Source: BACL27 sp964203235
GTDB taxonomy: Bacteria > Actinomycetota > Acidimicrobiia > Acidimicrobiales > Ilumatobacteraceae
Direction: 5' to 3'
Length of the DNA stretch: 64,000 bases
Assembly: GCA_964203235.1 (NCBI GenBank)
Contig: CAXNLE010000002.1
Location: 496,001-560,000 of the forward strand
Below the pieces are notes generated by a model. The model did no database searches. It was not told where the DNA came from and saw only the letters and a program-made list of their open reading frames with translations. The translations under genes and the position numbers were made by a program. Of the stretch, positions 33,522 through 42,148 are shown piece after piece (the first letter of the stretch is position 1; each line of letters opens with the position of its first letter).

Positions 33522-34282
33522 TAGCGGCCGACACCTTCGTTTTGGCGCTCGAGAATTGCGTTGTCGATCGCGCGTTCAATTACAAGATCGCTCAACAACA
33601 TTGTGCGCTGGCGATGCAAAACGAGCCAGATGAACACGAGAGTAAACCCAATCACACCGCTGAACAATGTAAACAGCATCAGGTCATCCATTTTGACATC
33701 ACCATTTGGATTAAGAACTGTTGCCCCCTGATGAAGACTGCGCCAAAACACAACGCTGAAATGCACAAGTGGAATCTCAACCACTGCGAGCAACGCAATC
33801 ACACCAGAGCGTTTTGCGCGCTGTTCAATTGAGCCATCAAGACGACGCACTGCAAGATAGCCGACGTAAGTAACAAATAGAAAAGCCGTTGTCGTGAGAC
33901 GTGGATCCCACTGCCAAAACTCTCCCCATGTAAGTCGACCCCACAAACTGCCTGTGATCAACGTGATTGCCATGAATATCACGCCGACTTCTGCCGACGC
34001 CCCAGCAACGCGATCAAAACCGAGCGAGTGACGTTTGCTAAAAATATAAAATGCTGAAGTGATTGCAGTGACGATGAATGCAACATAAGCAATCCATGCG
34101 GAAGGGACATGTACGTACATAATTCGAACTGACTCGCCTTGCACAACATCAGCCGGAGTTAATACGAGTCCGCTGATCACAACCCAAATCGTTACGAGAA
34201 TCGCGAGAGCACCGATAACACGAGTTGCCTGTGTGCCGGTGTTTGAAACCTTTTGCGGTGTTTGTGTTGACGTTTGTGACAT
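33521..34282 (-). CDS. ccmC: haem exporter subunit CcmC
   Basis: A 253-residue membrane protein with six helices and the WWD-type motif WGRLTWGEFWQWDPRLTTTA. It attaches haem to CcmE. The motif plus the GESVRIMYVHVPSAWIAYVA segment make the identity firm. Upstream lies an array of 14-bp repeats separating it from ccmB. Confidence 0.94.
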   Translation of the reverse strand: MSQTSTQTPQKVSNTGTQATRVIGALAILVTIWVVISGLVLTPADVVQGESVRIMYVHVPSAWIAYVAFIVTAITSAFYIFSKRHSLGFDRVAGASAEVGVIFMAITLITGSLWGRLTWGEFWQWDPRLTTTAFLFVTYVGYLAVRRLDGSIEQRAKRSGVIALLAVVEIPLVHFSVVFWRSLHQGATVLNPNGDVKMDDLMLFTLFSGVIGFTLVFIWLVLHRQRTMLLSDLVIERAIDNAILERQNEGVGR

Positions 34283-34303
34283 TTTTAAACTGACTCCGAA
34301 ACT

Positions 34304-34373
34304 ATTAGAACGTGTTTATTAGACCGTGTTTATTAGACCGTGTTAACTAGAACGTGTTTACTAGAGCGTATTA
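34304..34373. repeat. five tandem 14-bp imperfect repeats between ccmB and ccmC
   Basis: Units are ATTAGAACGTGTTT (34304), ATTAGACCGTGTTT (34318), ATTAGACCGTGTTA (34332), ACTAGAACGTGTTT (34346) and ACTAGAGCGTATTA (34360). The last unit contains the ccmB stop codon. On the transcribed strand the units put stop triplets in several frames just after ccmB. Confidence 0.9.
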
Positions 34374-35066
34374 TTCGTCGATCAACGGCCCGAAAGCCAA
34401 TGACCCTCCGATACCAAACACAGCAGCAAAAATTGTCAGAAGACCAACCCAGGCCCAACCTTCAGAAGTTGCTGCTCCACCACTGCCAAAAGCCGCTTCC
34501 GTGGCTCGAGTTGCAGCAATGAGAACCGGAGCCACCACTGGCAACAACAGCAACGGAAGTAAAGTTTCGCGACCATTTGCACCTGCAGTGAGCCCGCCGT
34601 AAAGCGTACCCACGAAGCCCAATCCAGTTGTCGCGCAGGTGACACAAGTGACTAACAGCACTATTCCGACGGCTGAAACTTGTACTTGGTAAAGCAAAAA
34701 CGCAGATGCAATCAACACCACATCAAGTGCGATCAGTTGCAAAGTCAGAGCGAATGCTTTGCCAAGAAATACTGCCGATAGATCGATACCAGCAACACGC
34801 AAAGAATCGAGAGCCGAGTCATCTGTTTCAATCGCAAAAGACCTTTGCACGATTACGAACAACGAAAAAATTGTTGCCAGCCAAATTAAGCCACCAGCTA
34901 CGCGTTGCAAAACATCATCGTTGTCAAGGGCAAAGGCAAACATGATCATGATCAAGCCAGCAAATGGCAGTACTTGATTAGTTACTACTCGACTTCGTGC
35001 TTCGATTCTTAAGTCTTTAATAAAAACTGCGCTGACTACACGGCTTCTGTTAGTTATTTTCTTCAT
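34371..35066 (-). CDS. ccmB: haem ABC exporter permease CcmB
   Basis: A 231-residue permease with six membrane helices: KDLRIEARSRVVTNQVLPFA at the start, LIWLATIFSLFVIVQRSFAI, and VGFVGTLYGGLTAGANGRET with the conserved LLPLLLLPVVAPVLIAA. With CcmA it drives release of haem-loaded CcmE. It overlaps ccmA by ATGA. Confidence 0.92.
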   Translation of the reverse strand: MKKITNRSRVVSAVFIKDLRIEARSRVVTNQVLPFAGLIMIMFAFALDNDDVLQRVAGGLIWLATIFSLFVIVQRSFAIETDDSALDSLRVAGIDLSAVFLGKAFALTLQLIALDVVLIASAFLLYQVQVSAVGIVLLVTCVTCATTGLGFVGTLYGGLTAGANGRETLLPLLLLPVVAPVLIAATRATEAAFGSGGAATSEGWAWVGLLTIFAAVFGIGGSLAFGPLIDE

Positions 35067-35710
35067 ATTGTCTTGACCGTGCCAGTTGTAACTAACAAAC
35101 TACGCGTCGCTAAAGCCTGCGCGCGCTCAATTTCGTGTGATGCAAAAATTACAGTTGCTCCTGCATCGCGTGCTGCACGAAGAGTTGCGTCTAACTCATC
35201 ACGGCCTTGTGCATCAAGCCCAGCGTGTGGCTCGTCTAATAGCCACAATTGCGCACGACGCACGATTAGTGATGCGAGTGCACATCTGCGCCGCTGACCC
35301 GCAGAAAGTTTTGCAACTGTTATTCCGCTGAGACGACCTGATAAACCCATCGCATCCATTGCTTGCTCGATGTCTAGTTTGTTCGCACCAACTAGTCGCG
35401 ACCAGAACAACATATTTTCTAACACAGTGAGATCTTGAAACAATCCGTTTGCATGTCCCAGCAAGCCGACACGTGACCTAACAGCCGAGCGATCGCTTCG
35501 TAAATCGCAACCTAAAACATTTGCAGCACCGCGGGAGATTGGCAAAAGGCCCGCACACGCCCGAAGCAAAGTTGTTTTGCCGGCGCCGTTGGGCCCTTGC
35601 AGCAAAATAATTTCTCCGGCGTTGACATAAAACGTTGCTCCGGCAATTGCCGGAAAATTATCGTAGACAATCACGACATCATTGAAGTCGACGACTTTCT
35701 CACTCGTCAT
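35063..35710 (-). CDS. ccmA: haem ABC exporter ATPase CcmA
   Basis: A 215-residue ABC ATPase: Walker A LLQGPNGAGKTTLLRACAG, signature KLSAGQRRRCALASLIVRR, Walker B AQLWLLDEPHAGLD, switch His in FASHEIERA. Small size and the following ccmB identify it as CcmA. It begins the nine-gene ccm operon, immediately after the enoyl-CoA hydratase gene (ATG one base from that stop), so the two may share a promoter. Confidence 0.94.
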   Translation of the reverse strand: MTSEKVVDFNDVVIVYDNFPAIAGATFYVNAGEIILLQGPNGAGKTTLLRACAGLLPISRGAANVLGCDLRSDRSAVRSRVGLLGHANGLFQDLTVLENMLFWSRLVGANKLDIEQAMDAMGLSGRLSGITVAKLSAGQRRRCALASLIVRRAQLWLLDEPHAGLDAQGRDELDATLRAARDAGATVIFASHEIERAQALATRSLLVTTGTVKTI

Positions 35711-36442
35711 TTATTCGCCCTTGAACTTTGCTTGGCGCTTTTCGACAAACGCACTGCGACCTTCTTCAACATCGCTGCTCGCCCATGCACGATCACGTGC
35801 CGACTGCACGAGTTGATCAATTTCTGGCGCTCGTGATGAAGCGTTTAGCGCTGCCTTATGGCCGGCCATTGACAGTGGTGCCAGCAATGCGATTTCATTT
35901 GCCCAACTTATGGCATCTTCAAGTTCACCAAGTCGATGCACTGAACCAAAATTCGCGAGTTCGGCACCTGAATAGGTTCTCGCCGTAAGCAACATCGCCC
36001 GCGCCACTGGCCACGAGCACTCACGCGCCAATCGCTCAACAGTCCAATGATTTACAACAAGACCAAGTCGCGCCGCTGGCACGCCAATCACACTTTGCGC
36101 TGTGGCGACTCGCAGATCACAACTCATTGCAATTTGCGCGCCAGCACCCAACGCAGGGCCAGCGATGGCTGCGATCGTCACGCTCGGTAAAGTTGCGAGC
36201 TGAATTAAAAAATTGTGCAATGCGTCGGTGAACTCAGTTTCACGAACACCGGATAGATCGGCGCCTGAACAAAATGCAGGCGACGTTCCAGTAATTATCA
36301 CAACTCGAGTTTTTCGTGTTACTGATTCGTTTAGTGCACTTGCAAGTTTGAGCAGTGTCGGTTGATCGACTGCGTTGCGACGTTCTGGACGATCAATTGT
36401 GGCAACAAGCACCGACTCGCACCAATTCAACTGCACCGTCAT
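35711..36442 (-). CDS. enoyl-CoA hydratase/isomerase family protein
   Basis: A crotonase-fold protein of 243 residues from ATG 36442 (MTVQLNWCESVLVATIDRPE); the longer open frame upstream is not protein-like and overlaps a divergent gene. Oxyanion-hole segments are GTSPAFCSGADLSGV and AIAGPALGAGAQIAMSCDLR. The usual pair of catalytic Glu residues is not obvious, so isomerase or hydrolase activity is possible. It may serve beta-oxidation with the acyl-CoA dehydrogenase and ETF. Confidence 0.88.
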   Translation of the reverse strand: MTVQLNWCESVLVATIDRPERRNAVDQPTLLKLASALNESVTRKTRVVIITGTSPAFCSGADLSGVRETEFTDALHNFLIQLATLPSVTIAAIAGPALGAGAQIAMSCDLRVATAQSVIGVPAARLGLVVNHWTVERLARECSWPVARAMLLTARTYSGAELANFGSVHRLGELEDAISWANEIALLAPLSMAGHKAALNASSRAPEIDQLVQSARDRAWASSDVEEGRSAFVEKRQAKFKGE

Positions 36443-36470
36443 TAAAAACCAGCCCGTAACATAAACACAG

Positions 36471-36800
36471 ATGAATTCTCGCACACAACGCCACAAGTCA
36501 AATAGTGCGAGCGCTAGTTCAGTAACAAGCGAACTAGATATTTCAATAGCGAGTGATCCAATTCTCGTTAAGCGAGCGTTGATTTCGAATTGGGCTAAGC
36601 GTGCCAGCCGTTTGGGATATTCATTGTTTGGAGTCTCAATAATTGCCGTGGTTTGGGGACTAACAATTGAATTCACGCCAAATGCAAGCCGAGTTGCATC
36701 TGCAGGGCTAATCGTTGGAAGCATTGTTTTGGCGCCGGCAATCCTTGTGCAATATTCGGTTAAAGCAGCAGTGCGCGATGAGCGCGAACGCGGTTTGTAG
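36471..36800 (+). CDS. small membrane protein of unknown function
   Basis: A 109-residue protein divergent from the enoyl-CoA hydratase gene. After a polar Ser-rich start it has two membrane helices (LGYSLFGVSIIAVVWGLTI and VASAGLIVGSIVLAPAILVQ), then a charged tail RDERERGL. TAACAT lies 8 bp before the ATG. It fills the only space between two solid genes with normal codon use, which supports it as real. No family recognised. Confidence 0.6.
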   Translation: MNSRTQRHKSNSASASSVTSELDISIASDPILVKRALISNWAKRASRLGYSLFGVSIIAVVWGLTIEFTPNASRVASAGLIVGSIVLAPAILVQYSVKAAVRDERERGL

Positions 36801-36830
36801 AACCATTTAAGGCGATTGCGTGCTCACAGT

Positions 36831-36836
36831 TAGACT
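36831..36836 (+). promoter_or_regulatory. -10 box TAGACT for leaderless DtxR-type gene
   Basis: TAGACT ends 6 bp before the ATG at 36843 and no Shine-Dalgarno is visible. Confidence 0.5.
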
Positions 36837-36842
36837 GAAGTA

Positions 36843-37523
36843 ATGCATCAGACCGCTGAGCACCACCCAGCGTTTGAAGAATATTGCGAATGTCTTTACG
36901 AACTCGACGAAGATCAAATTGAATTGATTCAAGCGCGTATCGCTGATCGTCTGAATGTTTCGCGTGCATCGGTTTCAGAAATGATCAAGCGAATGCATGC
37001 TGAAGGGCTAGTCGATTTAACTGGGCCAAGAATCGCTTTAACCGGAAAAGGAAGAACCCTTGCCGAAGGAGTTGTTCGCAAACATCGCCTTGCAGAGTGT
37101 TTCTTAATTGACGTGCTGGGTCTGCCTTGGGCAACAGCGCATCATGAAGCTTGCAAATGGGAGCACGTAATTACTGACGAAGTTGCAGTTGCTCTGGCAA
37201 AGATGCTCGGTCACCCAACTGCATGTCCGCACGGCAACCGAATCCCCGGATCCAACTATCAAAGTGAGCCTTTTACAAAACTCAGCAATCTTGAAATAGG
37301 AAAGTCTTTTATTATCGTGCGAATCTCTGAAGAGTTAGAAGAGACTGCTGGCGTTTTAGACAGTCTCGAAGCAAACCAAATGTTCCCTGGCCGTGAGGGC
37401 GTAGTGACGAACAAAACCAAAGATGGCGAAATTAGTTTTTTGATGAATGAATCAAGTTCTCGAGACTCAGTGACTGTTAGCTCATTTATCGGCAGTCGGT
37501 TACTTGTAACAACTCGACAATAA
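36843..37523 (+). CDS. DtxR/MntR-family metal-dependent repressor
   Basis: A 226-residue regulator with the three IdeR-like parts: winged helix (QIELIQARIADRLNVSRASV, then SEMIKRMHAEGLVDL), metal-binding dimerisation domain (VVRKHRLAECFLIDVLGL, HHEACKWEHVITDEVAVAL, and HPTACPHGNRIPG), and a C-terminal FeoA/SH3-like domain (LSNLEIGKSFIIVRISEEL). The Cys-x-His and E/H ligands fit Fe2+ or Mn2+ sensing as in IdeR. Its targets are unknown; no matching operator was seen in this window. Confidence 0.92.
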   Translation: MHQTAEHHPAFEEYCECLYELDEDQIELIQARIADRLNVSRASVSEMIKRMHAEGLVDLTGPRIALTGKGRTLAEGVVRKHRLAECFLIDVLGLPWATAHHEACKWEHVITDEVAVALAKMLGHPTACPHGNRIPGSNYQSEPFTKLSNLEIGKSFIIVRISEELEETAGVLDSLEANQMFPGREGVVTNKTKDGEISFLMNESSSRDSVTVSSFIGSRLLVTTRQ

Positions 37524-37551
37524 TTCATTTAGTTACCCATAAGGTCTAGAT

Positions 37552-37974
37552 ATGAAAACTCGTTATTTATATCTAATCTCTTTAATTGTTTTTACGTCAA
37601 GTTGCGCTACGACCATCAACCAGTCAGCCGTAACAACAGTTGCGTCAAGTTCAGAATCGACAACTCAAGTAACGATCAATGATCAATTGACGTCTGATGA
37701 GTTGCTCAGCGAATTATTGCTTGCCGTCGAAGATTTAAGCAAAACAATGCAAAAAACTGAGCGCCGTCAAGTATCTCAACAACTTGCACGAGTAGTGACT
37801 GTCAGTGATGCAATTCGTCCAAAAATATTGGCGACTAGCGAACAACTTGCAGCAGATTTTGATCGCATAATCAACTTGACGAAAAGTGCAGTCGAACGCA
37901 ACCGCCCTGCCGACGCTGACAAAGCGTTGCGGTTTCTACCATTGATTATTGAATCACTTAAATCTTTAATGTGA
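37552..37974 (+). CDS. small putative lipoprotein
   Basis: A 140-residue secreted lipoprotein: signal peptide MKTRYLYLISLIVFTSSC with lipobox TSSC, a Thr/Ser-rich linker (TTINQSAVTTVASSSESTTQ) and a helical domain (LSELLLAVEDLSKTMQKTER, PADADKALRFLPLIIESLKS). No family recognised. TAAGGT precedes the ATG by 6 bp, though its AAGG could also serve as a ribosome binding site. Confidence 0.72.
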   Translation: MKTRYLYLISLIVFTSSCATTINQSAVTTVASSSESTTQVTINDQLTSDELLSELLLAVEDLSKTMQKTERRQVSQQLARVVTVSDAIRPKILATSEQLAADFDRIINLTKSAVERNRPADADKALRFLPLIIESLKSLM

Positions 37975-37985
37975 CAGAGTTACTT

Positions 37986-39212
37986 TCATTCACTTAATCG
38001 CTTTCTCAATCTGAAGGTTGCAATTAAATAAACGAGTGACGCTGCACACGAAATAACTGCAACAATTGCAATCGCAATTCGGATAGGAAAAATTTCGCCG
38101 AGCAACCCAGTGGCGATGCTGCTCGACCCTGTCATCAACATTGCTAATCCCATATCGCTCGCCAGTATTCGGCCACGAATGTAATCAGGTGTTGAAGTCT
38201 GAAGTCCGTAAGTTGCCATTGTCCATTGTGCTCCACCACCGATATGTGCCAGACCGATAAAAATTACTGCGAGCCACAAACTTGAACTGACGCTTGCCGC
38301 CAAATACATCAAGCCCCAGGCGAGACCTGTCATGCCACACAGAAGCAACAGGCGAGACATATTTTTTCGTGCGTAACGCATCAAGATAAACGGCCCAATT
38401 GCCGACCCAACACCACGTGCTGCAAGTAGTAATCCACTTCCACCATCACCTGTGCCAAAAGCATCAATCGCAAGAACCGCAAGTTGGCTAACCGCACCAG
38501 CCCCGACCGCAAACGTCAATCTTGAAGCCATCAACGCCAAGATGACTTCATTCTTCTTGGCGTAACTAATTGCTTCTTGCATGTCTTTAACTGGGCGAAT
38601 TCGTTCTCGATTTTCGCTTGAGTTTCGCTCTTGCATCGGAGCCTTGATTAGCCCAACCAAACTGGCGCAAACTAGAAACGTCACGATGTCTGCAGAAAAT
38701 GTTGCAGTTCGTCCGAAAGTTGCAGAAACTAAGCCTCCAAGTGCAGAACCGATGAATACCATCGCACCCCAACTTGAGCCGAACAAAACATTTGCTTGGC
38801 GCAGTTCTTCATCGTCTTTAACCAAGTTCGGAAGCGCTGAGCCAAACGCAGGAATTATTGCAACAGATAAAGAAGAGATAACTAATTGCGCTAAAAATGC
38901 CAACCAAATTCTGGATTCATTTGCGAATATGAATCCGACACCGCAAATTGCTTGCATCAACGAAATCGTGATTATCGTTTTTCGCCGATCAAATTTATCT
39001 ACTATCGGTCCGGCAATCGGCGAGAAAAAAAATGAAGGCAGAACATACGCAGCGAACACAAGCGAAACAAGAAACGTCGAATTTGTTGCGTCTTTCACTA
39101 ACCCAACAAGCGCAACGTAAGTTAAGTAGTCGCCAATTACTGAGATGTTTTGCGCGATCCACATATTGCGAACGTTCGCATTTGATCGAAGAACGCCGTT
39201 TGCTCTGGTCAA
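37986..39212 (-). CDS. MFS transporter, MFS_3/EntS-like
   Basis: A 408-residue, 12-helix transporter: MWIAQNISVIGDYLTYVALV, the loop-2 motif IAGPIVDKFDRRKTIITISL, and SALPNLVKDDEELRQANVLF followed by the mid-loop PVKDMQEAISYAKKNE. This is the type that exports siderophores and hydrophobic drugs. The start is a TTG overlapping the HelD stop as TTGA, so it depends on translation of HelD, which would fit a joint role in drug tolerance. Confidence 0.87.
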   Translation of the reverse strand: MTRANGVLRSNANVRNMWIAQNISVIGDYLTYVALVGLVKDATNSTFLVSLVFAAYVLPSFFFSPIAGPIVDKFDRRKTIITISLMQAICGVGFIFANESRIWLAFLAQLVISSLSVAIIPAFGSALPNLVKDDEELRQANVLFGSSWGAMVFIGSALGGLVSATFGRTATFSADIVTFLVCASLVGLIKAPMQERNSSENRERIRPVKDMQEAISYAKKNEVILALMASRLTFAVGAGAVSQLAVLAIDAFGTGDGGSGLLLAARGVGSAIGPFILMRYARKNMSRLLLLCGMTGLAWGLMYLAASVSSSLWLAVIFIGLAHIGGGAQWTMATYGLQTSTPDYIRGRILASDMGLAMLMTGSSSIATGLLGEIFPIRIAIAIVAVISCAASLVYLIATFRLRKRLSE

Positions 39213-41332
39213 ATCATTTCTTTTGGCAATGGCTCACTGTGTAGAACACTCAGCTGTTTTGTCGACCTCGTGAGCGCAACATACAGCGCACGCAAACCGT
39301 GCATCTGCGCAACAACAATTTTCGCTGGCTCAACGACGATCACTCCATCAAGTTCAAGACCCTTGACCACGCTTACTGGCACAACTGTGAGCCCGGCTTC
39401 GATGCCCGAAACCCCAGCGCGCCCATGAGCGATTTGCGCCTTGTCTAGTGCAGTCGAGATAGTTTCAGCCATCGAATCAGGACAAACAATTGCAACATTG
39501 CCACCGCTCAGTTCGCCGACCATTCGCTGGGTGTCTTTGACAAGTTCGCTAAAAATTTCATCGACAGTAGTAGCAATTATCTTCGGTATCTCTTCACCTT
39601 CACGAACCGAAACTGGCGAAGTCTGTAGTGGCGCAGCAGATTTCAAAACTCGAGTTGCGAGCTCCATTATTTGTCGCGGAATTCGATAGCCGACCGATAG
39701 TCCGATAATCCGTGACGGATTCTTTTTCGGCAAATGTGCCAAAACTTCCTTCCACGAGGCAGGGGCATGGGCCGAAGTTGCCTGTGCAATATCACCAACA
39801 ATTGTCATCGCGCCATTAAGTGATCGACGCGAAATCATTCGCAGTTGCATCGGTGAAAGATCTTGCACTTCGTCGATCACGATGTGACCATAGGTGCGAA
39901 CTTCGTCTGCGTCGTTGATTCGACCGTTTCGACGAGGCTTTGGTCCGAGTAGTGATAGTGCTTCGTCTAGCACCGCAACATCGGCGTCACTGAACTTGGC
40001 TTGCGCCAAAGACTCTGCTCGTTGTCGATGCATTGATTCGTATTCTTCTGTTGTGCAAACTTTTTGGGCAGCAAGTCGCAACAATGCTTTTGACGAATAC
40101 AAGTCGTGCAACAACTCTGCGGGCGTGAGCACAGGCCAGATGTAGTTGATCACAGCACGAAACTCTGGCAGATCTCGCAACGTACTTCGCATTGTTTCAA
40201 TATCGGCATCTGGGTTTCTACTTGACGCAATCATCGTGGCGATAATTTCTGTCTCAACCCAGTGGTTTGCTGCGTTGTGCCTGCGAAAACGACGACGACC
40301 TTCGCTTACTAGCACCTTGGATTGATTAACGGTCAAGCGTAGATAACCCGCGCCGAAAGCAATTTCTACATCTTTACGCAATGGTCGTTGACGATCTTTA
40401 ATTGCCGTCGCAATAATTTGCGACATCCGCAGATCACCTTTAATTCGCGCCACGGCTTCGCTGTCTTTCGCGCCGAAATTATGACCGCGCACGAGATCAG
40501 CGAGAACGACTTGTTCGACACCGGCTTCACCAAGAGATGGCAAAACTCGTTCGATGTATCGCAAGAAAACTCGATTCGGACCAACGACTAGTACACCTTG
40601 ATCTTCTAACGGAAATCTGAATGTGTAAAGCAAATATGCTGCACGATGCAACGCCACCACTGTCTTGCCCGTGCCCGGCCCACCTTCAACTACCAGCACT
40701 CCTTGTTGTGGTGAGCGAATAATTTCATCCTGCTCAGCTTGAATTGTCGCCACGATGTCACCAAGTTGGCCAGTACGGCCGCGAGATAGAACACTTAACA
40801 GCGTGCTGTATCCACGAAGCGTCGGAGTACTTGACGCCGGCTCACCGTCTAAACCTTCATCATGACCAACACCAAGATGGCCCGCACCAAAAAGCTCATC
40901 TTCGATGCCAAGTAATTCTCGGCCCTGCACTTCGAAGTGTCGACGACGAGCAAGCCCCATTGGTTCTCGACCTGTCGCGCGATAAAACGGTTCGGCAACT
41001 GGCGCTCGCCAATCAACAACAACTGGTTCTCGTGCCGAGTCGGCTACTGCAATTCGACCGATATGAAAACTTTCAAATGAATCAGGCGACTCAGTCAGAC
41101 GATCTATTCGCCCGAACACGAGTGCCGAATCGCCCAGATCGAGTTGCGTCAAACGACCGACAAGAACTTCGTCAAACGCATTGCGCTCAAAGCGAGCCTG
41201 ATAAGTGCCGCCCATTGAAGCTTCATTCATCTCGCGGATCTTCCACGCATCGGTCTTGGTGATTTCGAGGCATTCGTAGGCGTGATCGATGAACCTCTGC
41301 TCATCCTCAAATTCAGGGTGCTGTTTTGTCAT
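39209..41332 (-). CDS. helD: HelD-like RNA polymerase-associated UvrD-family helicase
   Basis: A 707-residue superfamily 1 protein: an N-terminal coiled arm (FEDEQRFIDHAYECLEITKT), VVVDWRAPVAEPFYRATGRE, Walker A VVEGGPGTGKTVVALHRAAY, Walker B HIVIDEVQDLSPMQLRMISR, motif III GDIAQATSAHA and C-terminal motif VVVEPAKIVVAQMHGLRALY followed by VALTRSTKQLSVLH. HelD proteins insert into the RNA polymerase channels, recycle stalled polymerase, and in some actinobacteria confer rifamycin resistance. Length and motif order match the actinobacterial class. Confidence 0.92.
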   Translation of the reverse strand: MTKQHPEFEDEQRFIDHAYECLEITKTDAWKIREMNEASMGGTYQARFERNAFDEVLVGRLTQLDLGDSALVFGRIDRLTESPDSFESFHIGRIAVADSAREPVVVDWRAPVAEPFYRATGREPMGLARRRHFEVQGRELLGIEDELFGAGHLGVGHDEGLDGEPASSTPTLRGYSTLLSVLSRGRTGQLGDIVATIQAEQDEIIRSPQQGVLVVEGGPGTGKTVVALHRAAYLLYTFRFPLEDQGVLVVGPNRVFLRYIERVLPSLGEAGVEQVVLADLVRGHNFGAKDSEAVARIKGDLRMSQIIATAIKDRQRPLRKDVEIAFGAGYLRLTVNQSKVLVSEGRRRFRRHNAANHWVETEIIATMIASSRNPDADIETMRSTLRDLPEFRAVINYIWPVLTPAELLHDLYSSKALLRLAAQKVCTTEEYESMHRQRAESLAQAKFSDADVAVLDEALSLLGPKPRRNGRINDADEVRTYGHIVIDEVQDLSPMQLRMISRRSLNGAMTIVGDIAQATSAHAPASWKEVLAHLPKKNPSRIIGLSVGYRIPRQIMELATRVLKSAAPLQTSPVSVREGEEIPKIIATTVDEIFSELVKDTQRMVGELSGGNVAIVCPDSMAETISTALDKAQIAHGRAGVSGIEAGLTVVPVSVVKGLELDGVIVVEPAKIVVAQMHGLRALYVALTRSTKQLSVLHSEPLPKEMI

Positions 41333-41509
41333 TGTTTTGGTCGCAGGTTCTAAAAAATAAAGTTTTTCAATTCTACCGACTGGCTTTGACCTTTGTAGTA
41401 GTGGTGAATTGAGGATTAAATTGCGTCACATTGTTGTAATTAGCAGCACAGATTGACATTTCTGCACACATCACGGACACACTGACTTATCGGCACTCTG
41501 CGGGGGCTA

Positions 41510-42148
41510 ATGCTTGATATCAAATTAAAGAAGCCACGACAGCTAAAAATTTTTTCAATTTTAAGTTGTTTGTTTTTCGTCTCGAGTTGCTCGTCAACGC
41601 CAACGCTGAGTCTTGACGATTCGGCGAGTACAAATACGACAACTAGTGCAACTAAAACAACTAGTACAACTAGTACAACAAATATAGATACGACTGTCAG
41701 CACAAGTGTTGAAGAAACTAAACTTGATAAAGACCAAACTGTTAGACAGCAGTTTCAAGAACTCGTGCAATGGCAAGACAGGTGCTACCAACAACCAAAG
41801 TCGTGCCGAGTTGACGATTTTACGATCGTTGGCACCAAGTATCACCAAGCACTTAGCGAACAAATAAGTCTTTACGCCAAAAGTAATATTAATAGTCGCC
41901 CAGGTCGCGGCAAGCGCGAAGTTGCGATTGAGTCAATCACATTTGATGACGCTGCCATAGTTGCGCAAGTCGACGCATGCATTTACGACACGGTAATTCT
42001 TTATATGGATGGTTTTATTTTTAACGACCATGTCTCGTCATCGCAGACTCGTTGGACACTGCAATTTGATAAGCAACGTTGGAAGTGGATCAACTTTCAA
42101 ATTCTGCACCGCCAATACAACACAAATATTTGTCAAGAGCAAAAATGA
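41510..42148 (+). CDS. putative lipoprotein with Thr-rich linker
   Basis: A 212-residue protein. The signal peptide runs KIFSILSCLFFVSSC with lipobox VSSC; then a low-complexity linker STNTTTSATKTTSTTSTTN built from a 9-bp DNA repeat, then a folded domain (VRQQFQELVQWQDRCYQQPK, DAAIVAQVDACIYDTVILYM, QTRWTLQFDKQRWKWINFQI) resembling NTF2/SnoaL-like barrels of actinobacterial cell-wall proteins; that resemblance is by eye. GGGGG lies 3 nt before the ATG. The upstream 177-bp gap holds TTGACA (41453) but no good matching -10. Confidence 0.75.
   Translation: MLDIKLKKPRQLKIFSILSCLFFVSSCSSTPTLSLDDSASTNTTTSATKTTSTTSTTNIDTTVSTSVEETKLDKDQTVRQQFQELVQWQDRCYQQPKSCRVDDFTIVGTKYHQALSEQISLYAKSNINSRPGRGKREVAIESITFDDAAIVAQVDACIYDTVILYMDGFIFNDHVSSSQTRWTLQFDKQRWKWINFQILHRQYNTNICQEQK

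Noticed and set aside
36443..36724. N-terminal extension of the enoyl-CoA hydratase reading frame
   Set aside because: The 94 extra residues do not look like a crotonase and overlap a more protein-like divergent gene; ATG 36442 starts exactly where the fold begins.
38581..39120. 179-codon plus-strand open frame opposite the MFS gene
   Set aside because: Antisense shadow with biased composition; the MFS frame has clear transporter motifs.
40744..41262. 172-codon plus-strand open frame opposite helD
   Set aside because: His/Gln/Arg-rich shadow; no start signal, and helD is certain on the other strand.
41333..41509. Gap between helD and the lipoprotein gene examined for an sRNA or promoter
   Set aside because: TTGACA at 41453 has no acceptable -10 at 16-18 bp and no stable hairpin was seen; left uncalled.
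41632..41692. Short repeats (ACAACTAGT-like) considered as a CRISPR or satellite
   Set aside because: They are in-frame codons for a Thr/Ser linker of the lipoprotein, with no spacer structure.
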